DNA from: Clostridia bacterium
GTDB lineage: Bacteria; Bacillota; Clostridia; Oscillospirales; Acutalibacteraceae
Direction: 5' to 3'
Length of the DNA: 64,000 nt
Assembly (NCBI GenBank): GCA_017403065.1
Contig: JAFQOT010000011.1
Location: 18,375-82,374, forward strand
A program made the translations under genes and the position numbers. Of this stretch, positions 8,248 through 17,200 are shown piece by piece (position 1 is the first letter of the stretch; each line of letters starts with the position of its first letter). The notes beneath the pieces are model-generated. The model was not told where the DNA came from and ran no database searches. It saw only the letters and a list, made by a program, of their open reading frames with translations.

Positions 8248-10176
8248 ATGGGTTTGACTATAGCGCAAAAAATCATTAAGTCACATATGTTAAGCGGAGA
8301 TATGACGGTAGGCAGCGAGGTGGCCCTTAAAATTGACCAGACCTTAACACAGGATGCTACAGGCACTATGGCATATTTAGAGTTTGAAACTATGGGGCTT
8401 GACCGTGTTAAGACAGAAAAAAGCGTTGCTTATATTGACCATAACACTCTTCAGTCGGGCTTTGAAAATGCCGATGACCATAGATATATACAATCGGTTG
8501 CTAAAAAGCACGGTATTTATTTTTCACGTCCCGGCAATGGAATTTGCCATCAGGTGCACCTTGAACGCTTTGGAAAGCCAGGTAAAACCCTCATAGGCTC
8601 TGACAGTCACACCCCAACGGGCGGCGGCATAGGAATGCTTGCAATGGGAGCAGGCGGTCTTGATGTTGCAGTAGCAATGGGTGGCGGCGCTTATTACATA
8701 ACAATGCCTAAAATGTACAAGGTAAATTTAACAGGAAAATTAAATCCTTTTGTTACAGCAAAGGATATAAGTCTTGAAATTTTACGTATTTTGTCTGTTA
8801 AAGGCGGCGTGGGCGCTATAATAGAATGGGGCGGAGAAGGTATAAAAAACCTTTCAGTTCCTGAAAGAGCTACTATTACAAATATGGGTACCGAGCTTGG
8901 AGCTACAACCTCTATATTCCCCTCAGATGAAATCACAAAAGCCTTTTTAGAGGCTGAGGGCAGAGGAGAAGACTATGTAGAGCTTAGCAGTGATGAGGAT
9001 GCTGTTTACGATAAGATTATTGAGATTGATATGTCTGAGTTAAAGCCGCTTATTGCCTGTCCCCACAGTCCTGACAATATAGTAACTGTTGAGTCCTTAA
9101 AGGGCACAAAGGTTGATCAGGTTTGTATAGGCTCTTGCACAAATTCATCATTACACGATATGCTAAAGGTTGCGGCACTTTTAAAGGGCAAGGTTATAAG
9201 CCCATCGGTAAGCCTTTCTATTTCACCTGGCTCGAAACAGGTTTTAAAAATGCTTGCTGACTGCGGAGCTTTAACAGATATTCTTGCAAGCGGAGCGCGG
9301 CTACTGGAATGCGCTTGCGGTCCTTGTATAGGAATGGGATTTTCTCCTAATTCGGCAGGCGTGTCATTGCGTACATTTAACCGCAATTTCTTAGGTCGAA
9401 GCGGTACTGCAGATGCGGGTGTGTATTTAGTATCTCCCGAAACTGCTGTTGCGGCAGCCCTTACAGGAGAGATAACCGACCCAAGACTTTTAGGCGATAT
9501 GCCACAGATTAGTATGCCTGAAAAATTCCTTATTGATGACAGCGCCGTTATTGAGCCTGCATCACCTGAGGAGGCTGAGAACTTAGAGGTACTCAGAGGA
9601 CCTAATATTAAGCCTTTCCCCACAGAAATTCCTCAGGAGGATAGTCTTACTGCCGAATTGGCGCTTAAGGTAGAGGATAATATTACCACCGACCATATTA
9701 TGCCTGCAGGCGCTAAGATTTTACCCTACCGCTCAAATATACCTCACCTTTCACAATTCTGCTTTGGCGTTTGTGATACTACTTTCCCTGAGCGCGCAAA
9801 GGCTTTGGGCAGAAGCATTATCGTTGGCGGCGCTAACTACGGTCAGGGCTCTTCACGTGAGCATGCCGCGCTGGTACCAATGTATTTAGGGGTTAGGGCA
9901 GTTATTACCAAAAGCTTTGCCCGTATTCATATTGCTAACCTTATAAATGCAGGTATTATGCCGCTTACCTTTAAAAACCCTGATGATTATGACAAGCTAA
10001 CGCAGGGTGACAAGCTGACCTTAACTAATGTTTTTGAAGGTATGGACAAGGGCGAAATTATTCTTAAAAATGAAACAACAGGTGAGGAAATCACCCTCGC
10101 CTGCAGCTTTACAGAGCGCCAGAAGGCAATATTAAAAGCAGGCGGCTTATTAAGCTATACAAAGGAAGGAAGATAA
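8248..10176 (+). CDS. Aconitate hydratase (short monomeric form)
   Basis: Isomerises citrate to isocitrate via cis-aconitate using a [4Fe-4S] cluster. The 642-residue protein is shorter than AcnA or AcnB (about 900) and belongs to the aconitase/homoaconitase type found in anaerobes. Cluster cysteines are C297 (GSCTNS) and C357 and C360 (CACGPC). Substrate-contact segments include GSDSHTPTGGG (117-127), DNITTDHIMPAG in the swivel domain, and GQGSSREHAA. It lies three bases before the dehydrogenase gene. The gene context supports citrate, although related proteins act on homocitrate or methylcitrate. Confidence 0.93.
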   Translation: MGLTIAQKIIKSHMLSGDMTVGSEVALKIDQTLTQDATGTMAYLEFETMGLDRVKTEKSVAYIDHNTLQSGFENADDHRYIQSVAKKHGIYFSRPGNGICHQVHLERFGKPGKTLIGSDSHTPTGGGIGMLAMGAGGLDVAVAMGGGAYYITMPKMYKVNLTGKLNPFVTAKDISLEILRILSVKGGVGAIIEWGGEGIKNLSVPERATITNMGTELGATTSIFPSDEITKAFLEAEGRGEDYVELSSDEDAVYDKIIEIDMSELKPLIACPHSPDNIVTVESLKGTKVDQVCIGSCTNSSLHDMLKVAALLKGKVISPSVSLSISPGSKQVLKMLADCGALTDILASGARLLECACGPCIGMGFSPNSAGVSLRTFNRNFLGRSGTADAGVYLVSPETAVAAALTGEITDPRLLGDMPQISMPEKFLIDDSAVIEPASPEEAENLEVLRGPNIKPFPTEIPQEDSLTAELALKVEDNITTDHIMPAGAKILPYRSNIPHLSQFCFGVCDTTFPERAKALGRSIIVGGANYGQGSSREHAALVPMYLGVRAVITKSFARIHIANLINAGIMPLTFKNPDDYDKLTQGDKLTLTNVFEGMDKGEIILKNETTGEEITLACSFTERQKAILKAGGLLSYTKEGR

Positions 10177-10178
10177 TT

Positions 10179-11327
10179 ATGCGCAATTATGTTGATAATG
10201 CAGTAGAACAGTTTAGAACAATTCTTGAGGAGCAAATTGCCCGTCAAAGAAAAATGGAAACCCAGAATGAATATACCGATTATAAAAAGCTGGATAAAAT
10301 AATAATCGGTGTTTGCGGCGGCGACGGAATAGGTCCGATTATTTCTGCTGAATCAGTAAGAGTTTTAGAGTTTATTTTAAAAGACGAAATAAAGGCCGGT
10401 AAGGTTGAAATCCGCACAATTGAGGGACTTACTATCGAAAACAGAATTGCACACAACAAGGCAATACCTGATGATGTTTTGGCTGAAATCAAGGCTTGCA
10501 ATGTTATACTTAAAGCGCCTACCACTACCTTAAAGGGCGGCACATTAGAAAGTGCTAATGTAGCTATGCGCCGCGAGCTTGATTTGTATGCAAATGTTCG
10601 TCCTGTTGTAGTTGCCGAGGATAACATTGATTGGACCTTCTTTAGAGAAAATACCGAGGGTGAATATGTTTTAGGTTCACGCGGTGTTGAAATTCCTGAT
10701 ACTTTAGCATTTGATTTTAAGGTTACTACTAACGAGGGTACAAAGCGTATTGCAAGAGCTGCTTTTGAATACGCTAAAAATAACGGAAAAACCAATGTAG
10801 CTATTGTAACAAAGGCAAATATTATGAAAAAGACCGACGGTAAATTTTCTGAAATCTGCCACGAGGTTGCTAAGGATTACCCAGGCATTGAAGCAGAAGA
10901 CTGGTATATTGATATTATGACAGCTAATCTTGTAAATCCAAGAATTCGTTCTAAATTTCAGGTTATCCTTTTGCCTAATCTTTACGGCGATATTATCACT
11001 GATGAGGCAGCTCAGCTACAAGGCGGTGTTGGTACTGCAGGCAGCGCAAACCTTGGTGATGTATATTCAATGTTTGAGGCGATACACGGCTCGGCTCCTC
11101 GTATGATGGAGGAGGGCAGAGGTATGTATGCCAACCCTACAAGTATGTTAAAGGCAAGCGAAATGATGCTGCGCCATATAGGATTTGCAGAATATGCTGA
11201 TAAGCTTAATAAGGCTTTACAAATTTGCACCGAAGAGGAAGTTAAATATAAAGTTACAGGTCACAGCGACGGCGTTACTTGTTCTGAGTTTGGTGATTAT
11301 GTAATGGAAACAATAGAAAAGCTTTAA
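10179..11327 (+). CDS. Isocitrate dehydrogenase (isocitrate/isopropylmalate family)
   Basis: Oxidatively decarboxylates isocitrate to 2-oxoglutarate, completing a route to glutamate. The 382-residue protein has an N-terminal extension of about 45 residues before the Rossmann-like start (IIIGVCGGDGIGP). Substrate-site elements ANVAMRRELDLYANVRPV, the metal-binding LYGDIITDEAAQLQGG and the nucleotide loop HGSAP are present. The loop after HGSAP (RMMEEGRGMYANPTS) carries neither the NAD-type Asp nor the NADP-type Lys-Tyr of classical enzymes, so the coenzyme is unclear. It ends the operon at a strong terminator. Confidence 0.9.
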   Translation: MRNYVDNAVEQFRTILEEQIARQRKMETQNEYTDYKKLDKIIIGVCGGDGIGPIISAESVRVLEFILKDEIKAGKVEIRTIEGLTIENRIAHNKAIPDDVLAEIKACNVILKAPTTTLKGGTLESANVAMRRELDLYANVRPVVVAEDNIDWTFFRENTEGEYVLGSRGVEIPDTLAFDFKVTTNEGTKRIARAAFEYAKNNGKTNVAIVTKANIMKKTDGKFSEICHEVAKDYPGIEAEDWYIDIMTANLVNPRIRSKFQVILLPNLYGDIITDEAAQLQGGVGTAGSANLGDVYSMFEAIHGSAPRMMEEGRGMYANPTSMLKASEMMLRHIGFAEYADKLNKALQICTEEEVKYKVTGHSDGVTCSEFGDYVMETIEKL

Positions 11328-11332
11328 TTTTT

Positions 11333-11366
11333 AAAACAGATTATGATTTTTCATAATCTGTTTTTT
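11333..11366 (+). terminator. Terminator of the citrate operon
   Basis: A perfect 14-bp stem (11333-11346 with 11351-11364), TTTT loop and T-rich tail, five bases after the isocitrate dehydrogenase stop. Confidence 0.95.
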
Positions 11367-11372
11367 ATAGCC

Positions 11373-11400
11373 TTGAATTTAGTAAAAAATATGTTATACT
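11373..11400 (+). promoter_or_regulatory. Promoter of tsaE-tsaB-rpiB
   Basis: TTGAAT at 11373-11378 and TATACT at 11395-11400, 16-bp spacer, 34 nt before tsaE. Confidence 0.6.
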
Positions 11401-11433
11401 TAGGGTAAGCAAATTTTTTAAAAGGAAAATTTT

Positions 11434-11883
11434 ATGAAAACCTGTATTTCTAAAAGCAGAGAAGAAACTATACAAATCGGTAGAAAATTGGGTGAAACCC
11501 TGAAAGGCGGCGAGGTTATTGCCTTCAGAGGTGACTTGGGTATGGGAAAAACCTGTTTCACCTCAGGACTTGCCTTAGGCTTAGGGTATGACGGAGCGGT
11601 CACATCGCCTACTTTTGCTTTAATAAATGAATATTTGGGCGGCAGGGTTAATTTATATCATTTTGATATGTACCGAATTTCCTCTTGGGAGGAGCTTTAT
11701 TCCTGCGGTTTTTTCGAGTATATCGACCAAGGCGGAGTTGTAGCGGCTGAGTGGAGCGAAAACATAGAAATGGCTCTGCCTGAAAATACAATTTATGTGG
11801 AATTTGAATATTTAGACGAAAATTCAAGGAAAATAACAATTTATAAAAAAGGAGAAGAAGCGTATGAAAATTTTAGCCGTTGA
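11434..11883 (+). CDS. tsaE: tRNA t6A synthesis ATPase TsaE
   Basis: The ATPase that drives turnover of the TsaBDE complex which transfers threonylcarbamoyl to A37 of tRNAs reading ANN codons. The 149-residue protein has the P-loop GDLGMGKT (residues 33-40), the switch-like SPTFALINEY and the YHFDMYRI segment containing the conserved Asp. The tsaB ATG lies inside its 3' end (20-bp overlap), so the two are coupled. AAAGGA precedes the ATG by seven bases. Normal length. Confidence 0.95.
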   Translation: MKTCISKSREETIQIGRKLGETLKGGEVIAFRGDLGMGKTCFTSGLALGLGYDGAVTSPTFALINEYLGGRVNLYHFDMYRISSWEELYSCGFFEYIDQGGVVAAEWSENIEMALPENTIYVEFEYLDENSRKITIYKKGEEAYENFSR

Positions 11884-12580
11884 GTGTTCTGCTACGCCCT
11901 GTTCGGTAGCAATTATAGAAGACGGAAAAATTTTAGCCTCATCCTTTACAAATACAAAGCTCACCCATTCTCAGACACTTATGCCTATGACAGAGGCTGT
12001 GTTAAAAGCCTCATTAACAAAAATTGACGATATTGAGGGCTTTGCAGTAAGCGTGGGTCCTGGCTCTTTTACAGGGGTGCGTATTGGCATAAGCGCTGTT
12101 AAGGGAATGGCGCAGGCAAAAAATATTCCTTGCGTAAGCGTTTCTACTTTAAGGGCTATGGCAGAAAATCTTAAATGCTTGGACTGTATTGTGTGCGCTG
12201 TTATGGATGCCAGATGTAATCAGGTTTACAACGCACTTTTTGATATTCAAAACGGGGAAATCACAAGGCTTTGTGACGACCGAGCTTTAATGTGTGATGA
12301 GCTTTGCGAAATAATTAAGAATATTTCTAATAAGGAAAAAAAGCCTGTTGTGATTTTGGGCGACGGTACAGATGTATTTTATCCCTTTGTTAAGGATATA
12401 GATAATGTACTTATAAGCAATATAAAAAACCGTTTTCAAAATGCCGAGGGTGTTGCATTAGCGGCAGAGGAAAGCTTTTTAAAGGGTGATACTGTCAGCC
12501 CGCAAGAGCTTTTACCTTTTTATTTAAGGCTTCCTCAGGCAGAACGGGAATTAAAATTGAAAAAAGGAGAAAATTTATGA
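11864..12580 (+). CDS. tsaB: tRNA t6A synthesis protein TsaB
   Basis: An ASKHA-fold scaffold that dimerises with TsaD in the t6A-forming complex. The 238 residues begin with MKILAVECSATPCSVA, and SVGPGSFTGVRIGISAVKGMA near residues 65-85 is the strongest family signature. The start lies inside tsaE and the stop overlaps rpiB by four bases. rimI, which often follows tsaB, is absent, and tsaD is not in the window. Confidence 0.94.
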   Translation: MKILAVECSATPCSVAIIEDGKILASSFTNTKLTHSQTLMPMTEAVLKASLTKIDDIEGFAVSVGPGSFTGVRIGISAVKGMAQAKNIPCVSVSTLRAMAENLKCLDCIVCAVMDARCNQVYNALFDIQNGEITRLCDDRALMCDELCEIIKNISNKEKKPVVILGDGTDVFYPFVKDIDNVLISNIKNRFQNAEGVALAAEESFLKGDTVSPQELLPFYLRLPQAERELKLKKGENL

Positions 12581-13029
12581 AAATAGCAGTTGGCTGTGAT
12601 CACGGCGGTCTTGAACACAAGGAAGCGATTAAGGCGCATTTAGAGGAGAGGGGTTTTCAGGTCACCGATTACGGTATTTACGAACAGGTGTCGGTTGATT
12701 ATCCGTCTATAGCTGAAAAGCTGTGCGAGGGTATAGTTTCAGGTGAAAATCAGCTTGGAATTTTGGTTTGCGGCACAGGAATAGGAATGTCAATAGCAGC
12801 AAATAAGGTTAAGGGAATAAGAGCGGCTGCCTGTAGCGAGCATTTTTCTGCAAAATATACAAGACTACACAACAATTCAAATGTTTTGTGTTTAGGCGGC
12901 AGAGTAATCGGCGTAGGTACTGCTATTGAGCTTGCGGATTTATTTGTTGATACCGAATTTGAGGGCGGTCGTCATCAAAGACGGGTTGATATGATTACCG
13001 ATATTGAAAATAAAAAATCATTACTGTGA
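12577..13029 (+). CDS. rpiB: Ribose-5-phosphate isomerase B
   Basis: Interconverts ribose 5-phosphate and ribulose 5-phosphate in the pentose phosphate pathway. The 150-residue protein shows GCDHGG (residues 6-11), the active-site Cys65 in CGTGIGMSIAANK and HNNSNVLCLGGRVIG. Sequence alone does not separate it fully from LacA/LacB-type isomerases, but single-copy placement behind tsaB favours RpiB. It overlaps tsaB by four bases and is followed by a hairpin at 13033-13061 with no T tract. Confidence 0.92.
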   Translation: MKIAVGCDHGGLEHKEAIKAHLEERGFQVTDYGIYEQVSVDYPSIAEKLCEGIVSGENQLGILVCGTGIGMSIAANKVKGIRAAACSEHFSAKYTRLHNNSNVLCLGGRVIGVGTAIELADLFVDTEFEGGRHQRRVDMITDIENKKSLL

Positions 13030-13030
13030 T

Positions 13031-13310
13031 TAGCAGAAATGTTCGCTAAGAACATTTCTGCAACTGTATTCGCCTACGGCGAGTTGTATTGCTTCGCAGT
13101 GATATTCGGCTAATGCCGAGTGTTATTCGCTTTGCGAGTTTAAAAGGCGAATAAAATATCACTCCGACGAAGTCGGAATATCACTTTACTGACAAAAGGA
13201 AAGAGAAGACTCGTGATAAAACGAATCTTCTCTTTTTCTGCCTCTGTGGGTTTGGGCTTTTGCCCAACTTCATTTGTACATACAAATGCGATGCTGGTTC
13301 TAAACGAAAA
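13031..13310 (+). repeat. Hairpin-array repeat, copy A
   Basis: The 381-bp gap between rpiB and the dehydrogenase gene holds a chain of short hairpins: a 12-bp stem at 13033-13061, then TCGCC/GGCGA (13070-13082), TGC/GCA (13090-13098), TCGGC/GCCGA (13106-13119), TCGC/GCGA (13127-13137) and TCCGAC/GTCGGA (13163-13177), spaced by TGATATT-like linkers. The segment 13146-13168 matches 60488-60510 with one mismatch, and 13274-13302 matches 60575-60603 at 26 of 29 positions, in the same order and orientation. No convincing ORF is present. From 13311 to 13410 I see only AT-rich sequence. Confidence 0.75.
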
Positions 13311-13410
13311 TTGCAATCCATTTTAATAATAAAAACTTCGCTAACAACCCTTACTTTATTCACAGAGATGATTTTTACTTTATACTGTTAATTAGAACAA
13401 ACCTATAAAT

Positions 13411-14364
13411 TTATTTTGCCACATTATTTTTAATATCGCCTTTTAAAAATGAATTTAGATTATCGGCAGCAATATCAATAAGTCTTTGTCTTGTAGTAAG
13501 AGCAGCCCAGGCAGTATGGGGAGTTATGATTATATTTTTAGCTTTTAAAAGTGGGCAATCGGCTGCCATTGGCTCACTTTTTAAAACGTCTACCGCTGCG
13601 CCTGAAAGCTTATCGGTATTCAAAGCCTCTGCTAAAGCCAATTCATCTACCGTGCCGCCGCGTGAGGTGTTTATGAAAAACGCCCCGTTTTTCATTTTAG
13701 AAAAGGCGGATTTGTTCATCAAATCCTTGCTTTCATTGTTTAACGGACAATGAAGCGTTATTATATCAGACCTGCTTAAAAGTGTGTCAAAATCCACAAA
13801 TTCAGTATCACCGTCGTCACGTACGGTACGGGTATTGACTATTACCTTCATACCCATACCCTCGGCAGCCTTTTTAACCGCCTTTCCTATACTTCCAAAG
13901 CCTACAATACCTAAGGTTTTACCGTAAACCTCGTCACCTGTAAATTCAAGAGCCGAAAAAACGGGGTGATTTATCCATCCACCCTTTTTAACAAAATCGT
14001 TATTTTCAGGTATTTTTGTATAGTGCATTAAAATATATCCCATTACCTGTTGAACAACGGCGTTTGTAGAGTAGCTGCCCGCATTGCATACGGGGATACC
14101 TCTTTTGATAGCTGAGGGTATGTCTATATTATTAAAGCCTGTAGCAAAAACACCTATATATTTTAAATTTCCAGCGCGGCTTATTATCTCGCTGTCTATA
14201 ACGGTTTTGTTGCAAAGAATAATATGGGTGTCTGATACTTCCTTTAATAGCTCTTGGCGACTTATATTATCGTATTCCTTAACCTCACCAAAGCTTTTAA
14301 AAATATCGGTAGAAATATCATTGTTATTCTTTAAAGTAGCGCAATCAGTTAAGAGTATTTTCAT
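13411..14364 (-). CDS. D-2-hydroxyacid dehydrogenase, glycerate/hydroxypyruvate type
   Basis: An NAD(P)H-dependent reductase of 317 residues. It has the split catalytic domain around a Rossmann core (GIVGFGSIGKAV, about residues 152-163). The catalytic Arg sits in NTSRGGTVDE, the Glu in the VLKSEPMA loop and the His in ITPHTAWA; the H-x-A-W form is typical of glycerate dehydrogenase/hydroxypyruvate reductase (HprA-like). The true substrate could be glycerate, lactate or another 2-hydroxyacid. Its start overlaps the DUF896 gene by 20 bases, giving coupling. Confidence 0.88.
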   Translation of the reverse strand: MKILLTDCATLKNNNDISTDIFKSFGEVKEYDNISRQELLKEVSDTHIILCNKTVIDSEIISRAGNLKYIGVFATGFNNIDIPSAIKRGIPVCNAGSYSTNAVVQQVMGYILMHYTKIPENNDFVKKGGWINHPVFSALEFTGDEVYGKTLGIVGFGSIGKAVKKAAEGMGMKVIVNTRTVRDDGDTEFVDFDTLLSRSDIITLHCPLNNESKDLMNKSAFSKMKNGAFFINTSRGGTVDELALAEALNTDKLSGAAVDVLKSEPMAADCPLLKAKNIIITPHTAWAALTTRQRLIDIAADNLNSFLKGDIKNNVAK

Positions 14365-14563
14365 CCTTAGGCTTCACCTTTCTCTTAGTACCGTCCGGTT
14401 CTACAATGTATGTGTTTTCAAGCTGAGACACAAGGCTTTGTTTAAAGCTTTCTATATATTCCCGTCTTAAAATAGCCTGTTCAGCTAATTCATCCTGAGT
14501 TAAGCCCTCGGCTTTTTTCTTACGGGCAAGCTGGTTTATTCTGTCGATTTTTTCTTTAGTCAT
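14345..14563 (-). CDS. DUF896 family protein (YnzC-like)
   Basis: A 72-residue protein with the DUF896 pattern: ERINQLA-type start (IDRINQLARKKKAEGLTQDE) and a REYIESFKQSLVSQLENTYIV helix pair. Related Bacillus YnzC forms a small helical hairpin; the YnzC family has SOS-linked members, but no function is established here. AAAGGAG lies five bases before the ATG. It is translationally linked to the downstream dehydrogenase gene, probably a transcriptional convenience rather than shared function. Confidence 0.9.
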   Translation of the reverse strand: MTKEKIDRINQLARKKKAEGLTQDELAEQAILRREYIESFKQSLVSQLENTYIVEPDGTKRKVKPKDENTLN

Positions 14564-14578
14564 AATTGCTCCTTTAAT

Positions 14579-14608
14579 AAAAGCGGTAAATTAAAATTTA
14601 CCGCTTTT
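14579..14608 (-). terminator. Terminator of the dnaX-ebfC-recR operon
   Basis: A 14-bp stem (14579-14592 with 14595-14608) lies just past the recR stop on the minus strand, followed there by TTTTATT. It is nearly symmetrical and could act in both directions. Confidence 0.85.
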
Positions 14609-14613
14609 TGTTT

Positions 14614-15213
14614 TTATATTTCGTTTCTACCCTCTAAAGCGCGGGCCAATGTAAATTCGTCTGCATATTCAAGGTCGGCCCCTACAGGTATGCCGTAAGC
14701 CAAGCGCGTAACCTTAATGCCCATTGGCTTTACAAGTCGTGAAATGTAACTGGCGGTAGCCTCGCCCTCTACAGTTGGATTTGTCGCCATTATAATTTCG
14801 GTTACTTGTCCGTCAGACAATCTTGCCATTAACTCCTTAAGACGTAATTGGTCGGGGCCTACTCCGTCAAGAGGGGAAATAACACCGTGTAAAACGTGGT
14901 ATGTGCCTGTGTATTCACGGGTGCGCTCAAAAGCCAGAACATCCCTTGGCTCTGCTACAACGCAAATAACCGAGCTGTCACGCTTGGGGTCATCACATAT
15001 AGAGCAGATTTCCAGGTCGGTAAGTGACTGACATTTTTTACAAAAGTGAATTTTTTTTCGGGCATTTATAAGAGCCTCGGCAAATTTTTCAGCCCTCTCA
15101 GGTGGTTGTTCTAATATGCTGTAGGCAAGCCTTTGGGCAGTTTTTTTACCTATTCCGGGCAGTCTTTCAAACTGAGAAATCAGCTCGGTTAGCGGAACTA
15201 TATTATTTGACAT
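14614..15213 (-). CDS. recR: Recombination mediator RecR
   Basis: Acts with RecO (and RecF) to load RecA on SSB-coated DNA at gaps. The 199-residue protein has an N-terminal helix-hairpin-helix ([16 protein letters not shown]), a four-Cys zinc finger (C58, C61, C70, C73), a Toprim domain (ICVVAEPRD with the conserved Glu) and the C-terminal Walker-B-like [15 protein letters not shown]. It lies three bases after ebfC, as in Bacillus subtilis dnaX-ybaB-recR. Confidence 0.96.
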   Translation of the reverse strand: MSNNIVPLTELISQFERLPGIGKKTAQRLAYSILEQPPERAEKFAEALINARKKIHFCKKCQSLTDLEICSICDDPKRDSSVICVVAEPRDVLAFERTREYTGTYHVLHGVISPLDGVGPDQLRLKELMARLSDGQVTEIIMATNPTVEGEATASYISRLVKPMGIKVTRLAYGIPVGADLEYADEFTLARALEGRNEI

Positions 15214-15216
15214 ATT

Positions 15217-15558
15217 TTAAAACAATCCCGGCATATTTAAACTACCGGTGATAGCTCCCATTTCCTCCTCAGAGGTTTTTATGGCGTTGCTTATCGCTTC
15301 GTTTATTGCAACGGTAACTAAATCCTCAAGCATTTCTGTATCCTCAGGGTCAACAGCGTCGGGATTTATTTTAATGCTTTTAACTAAATGCTTACCGTCT
15401 ATAGTAACCTCAACCATACCTCCGCCTGAGGTGGCAGTGTATTCTCTTTGTTCTAAATCTTCCTGTAAAGCAGCCATATCAGCCTGCATTTTTTGAGCTT
15501 GCTTTAGCATTCCTGCCATATTACCTGGGCCGCCAGAGTTAGGGATTCTTACTTTCAT
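15217..15558 (-). CDS. YbaB/EbfC nucleoid-associated protein
   Basis: A 113-residue DNA-binding protein of the YbaB/EbfC family. The N-terminal coiled coil (MLKQAQKMQADMAALQEDLEQ has the family's MQ-rich helix) is followed by the beta-sheet core with GGGMVEVTIDGKHLVKSIKI and VDPEDTEMLEDLVTVAINEA. I place the start at the internal Met (15558) because AGGAG lies seven bases upstream; the 15 upstream codons overlap the dnaX end and are not conserved. It sits in the dnaX-recR operon. Confidence 0.93.
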   Translation of the reverse strand: MKVRIPNSGGPGNMAGMLKQAQKMQADMAALQEDLEQREYTATSGGGMVEVTIDGKHLVKSIKINPDAVDPEDTEMLEDLVTVAINEAISNAIKTSEEEMGAITGSLNMPGLF

Positions 15559-15571
15559 TTTATTTCTCCTA

Positions 15572-17179
15572 TTATATTTCAAAATTTTTAAGCTTTTGGG
15601 CAAAAGCTTTTAGTGGGTCATCTGTTTCGGTGCTTGCGGTAGCCTTTGTATAAGGACCTAATTTATAGGAAACACCTAAGATTTTATAAGCCGCTTTTCG
15701 TATGCTGTCTTTATAATAGCTTCCGTTATTTATCATAGAACGGAATTGACTGTTAGGGGCGTCTATTAACAGATATTGCCCCTTTATATAAGCCTTTGAA
15801 TCGTTTAAAACACCTCGTATTAAGGGACATTCGGTTTTTAATAGCTCCAATATTTCATCCCAACTGTCTAAAGGCGTAATATCTGTAGTTGTTATTTTCA
15901 CTTCGGCTGTTTTAGGCTCTAAAGCTTCTTGTGTTAAAATATCTGTTTCGGGTGCGGTAGGATTTTCCTTTTTTGAAGTGGAAATCTCGTTTTCAAAAGA
16001 AGCATTATCAGATATAGCAGGGCTTTGCTTACCAAGGTTTTCTATTGCCTTTTCTAAAAGCGCAATCCGTCTTTCAAGAGAGTCAGTATCGGTTGAAAGG
16101 GAAGGGTTGCAAAGTTTTAATACAAGCATTTCCATTTCAGTTCTGCGGTTTCCTGTTTGCATACCTGCAGATGCTGATTGTAATACCGACAAGCAGTACA
16201 TAATTTCATTGATTGAAAAATCCTCCGCCTGCTTTTTAAGGGAATTCATTCTTGCTACAGAGCAAACAATGGGCAGTGTGGGGGATTTAACGGTTTTAAC
16301 TATCATTAAATCACGAAAATGTCCCGTAAGCTCTGAAAGAAGTCTGAGCATATCTACTGATGAATTGTGTAATTTATCAAGTAAAAGCAAGGCTTTTTCA
16401 GCGTCTTTTTCCTTAATACTGTCACAAAGCTCTAAAAGATAGTCGTTGCCTGCCATGGCGCAGACGCTTTCAACTACCTTTTCGTCAATATTCTTGCTGT
16501 TAGAAGCGCATAAATCAAGAATTGAAAGGGCGTCACGCATTCCACCGTCAGCCGCCGCAGCTATAAGAAAAGCAGCATTATCTGTAACGGTAAGACCTTC
16601 GTTATTTGCAATATATTGTATTCTTTCGCATATTTTTGCCGCCTCGATACGTCTGAAATCAAACCGCTGACAGCGTGAGAGAATAGTAGCAGGAAGTTTA
16701 TGCACCTCTGTAGTGGCTAAAATAAATACTACGTGGCTGGGTGGTTCCTCCAAGGTTTTAAGCAGCGCATTAAAAGCACTGGGGCTTAGCATATGTACCT
16801 CGTCAATAATGAAAACACGGTACTTTGAATTTGCAGGAGTAAAGCTTACCAAATCTCTAAGCTCACGTATATTGTCAACACTGTTATTAGATGCCGCGTC
16901 AATTTCTACAATATCAGTATTTTCCCCGTTTTCACAAAGCAAGCAGGCATCGCATTTTAAGCAAGGGTCCCCCTCGTTTAAATCAAGGCAGTTTAAGGCT
17001 CGCGCTAAAATTTTGGCGCAGCTTGTCTTACCCGTACCACGTGTTCCCGTAAAAAGATAAGCGTGTACGGTTTTGCCTGAGGAAAGCTCGTTTTTTAAGG
17101 TTTCGGTAATATGCTCCTGACCTACAACGTCGGCAAAGGTCTGGGGTCTGTACTTGCGGTATAATGCTTGATAAGCCAT
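15572..17179 (-). CDS. dnaX: DNA polymerase III subunits gamma/tau
   Basis: Clamp-loader ATPase of the replicative polymerase. The 535 residues start MAYQALYRKYRPQTF, with Walker A GTRGTGKT (45-52), zinc-module cysteines (C64, C73, C76 and C79 or C82), DEVHMLS Walker B and the sensor-1 ATTEVHKLPATILSRC. A long variable C-terminal region represents tau. I place the start at 17179, where GAGGTG lies six bases upstream; an open frame continues another 147 bases, but that stretch encodes the SRP RNA. No frameshift site for a separate gamma form was recognised. Confidence 0.95.
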   Translation of the reverse strand: MAYQALYRKYRPQTFADVVGQEHITETLKNELSSGKTVHAYLFTGTRGTGKTSCAKILARALNCLDLNEGDPCLKCDACLLCENGENTDIVEIDAASNNSVDNIRELRDLVSFTPANSKYRVFIIDEVHMLSPSAFNALLKTLEEPPSHVVFILATTEVHKLPATILSRCQRFDFRRIEAAKICERIQYIANNEGLTVTDNAAFLIAAAADGGMRDALSILDLCASNSKNIDEKVVESVCAMAGNDYLLELCDSIKEKDAEKALLLLDKLHNSSVDMLRLLSELTGHFRDLMIVKTVKSPTLPIVCSVARMNSLKKQAEDFSINEIMYCLSVLQSASAGMQTGNRRTEMEMLVLKLCNPSLSTDTDSLERRIALLEKAIENLGKQSPAISDNASFENEISTSKKENPTAPETDILTQEALEPKTAEVKITTTDITPLDSWDEILELLKTECPLIRGVLNDSKAYIKGQYLLIDAPNSQFRSMINNGSYYKDSIRKAAYKILGVSYKLGPYTKATASTETDDPLKAFAQKLKNFEI

Positions 17180-17200
17180 ACTTTTCACCTCACTAAAAAA

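Noticed and set aside
12992..13061. 12-bp hairpin at 13033-13061 as an rpiB terminator
   Set aside because: The stem is strong but no T tract follows on either strand, and it is continuous with the hairpin array, so I left it in the repeat.
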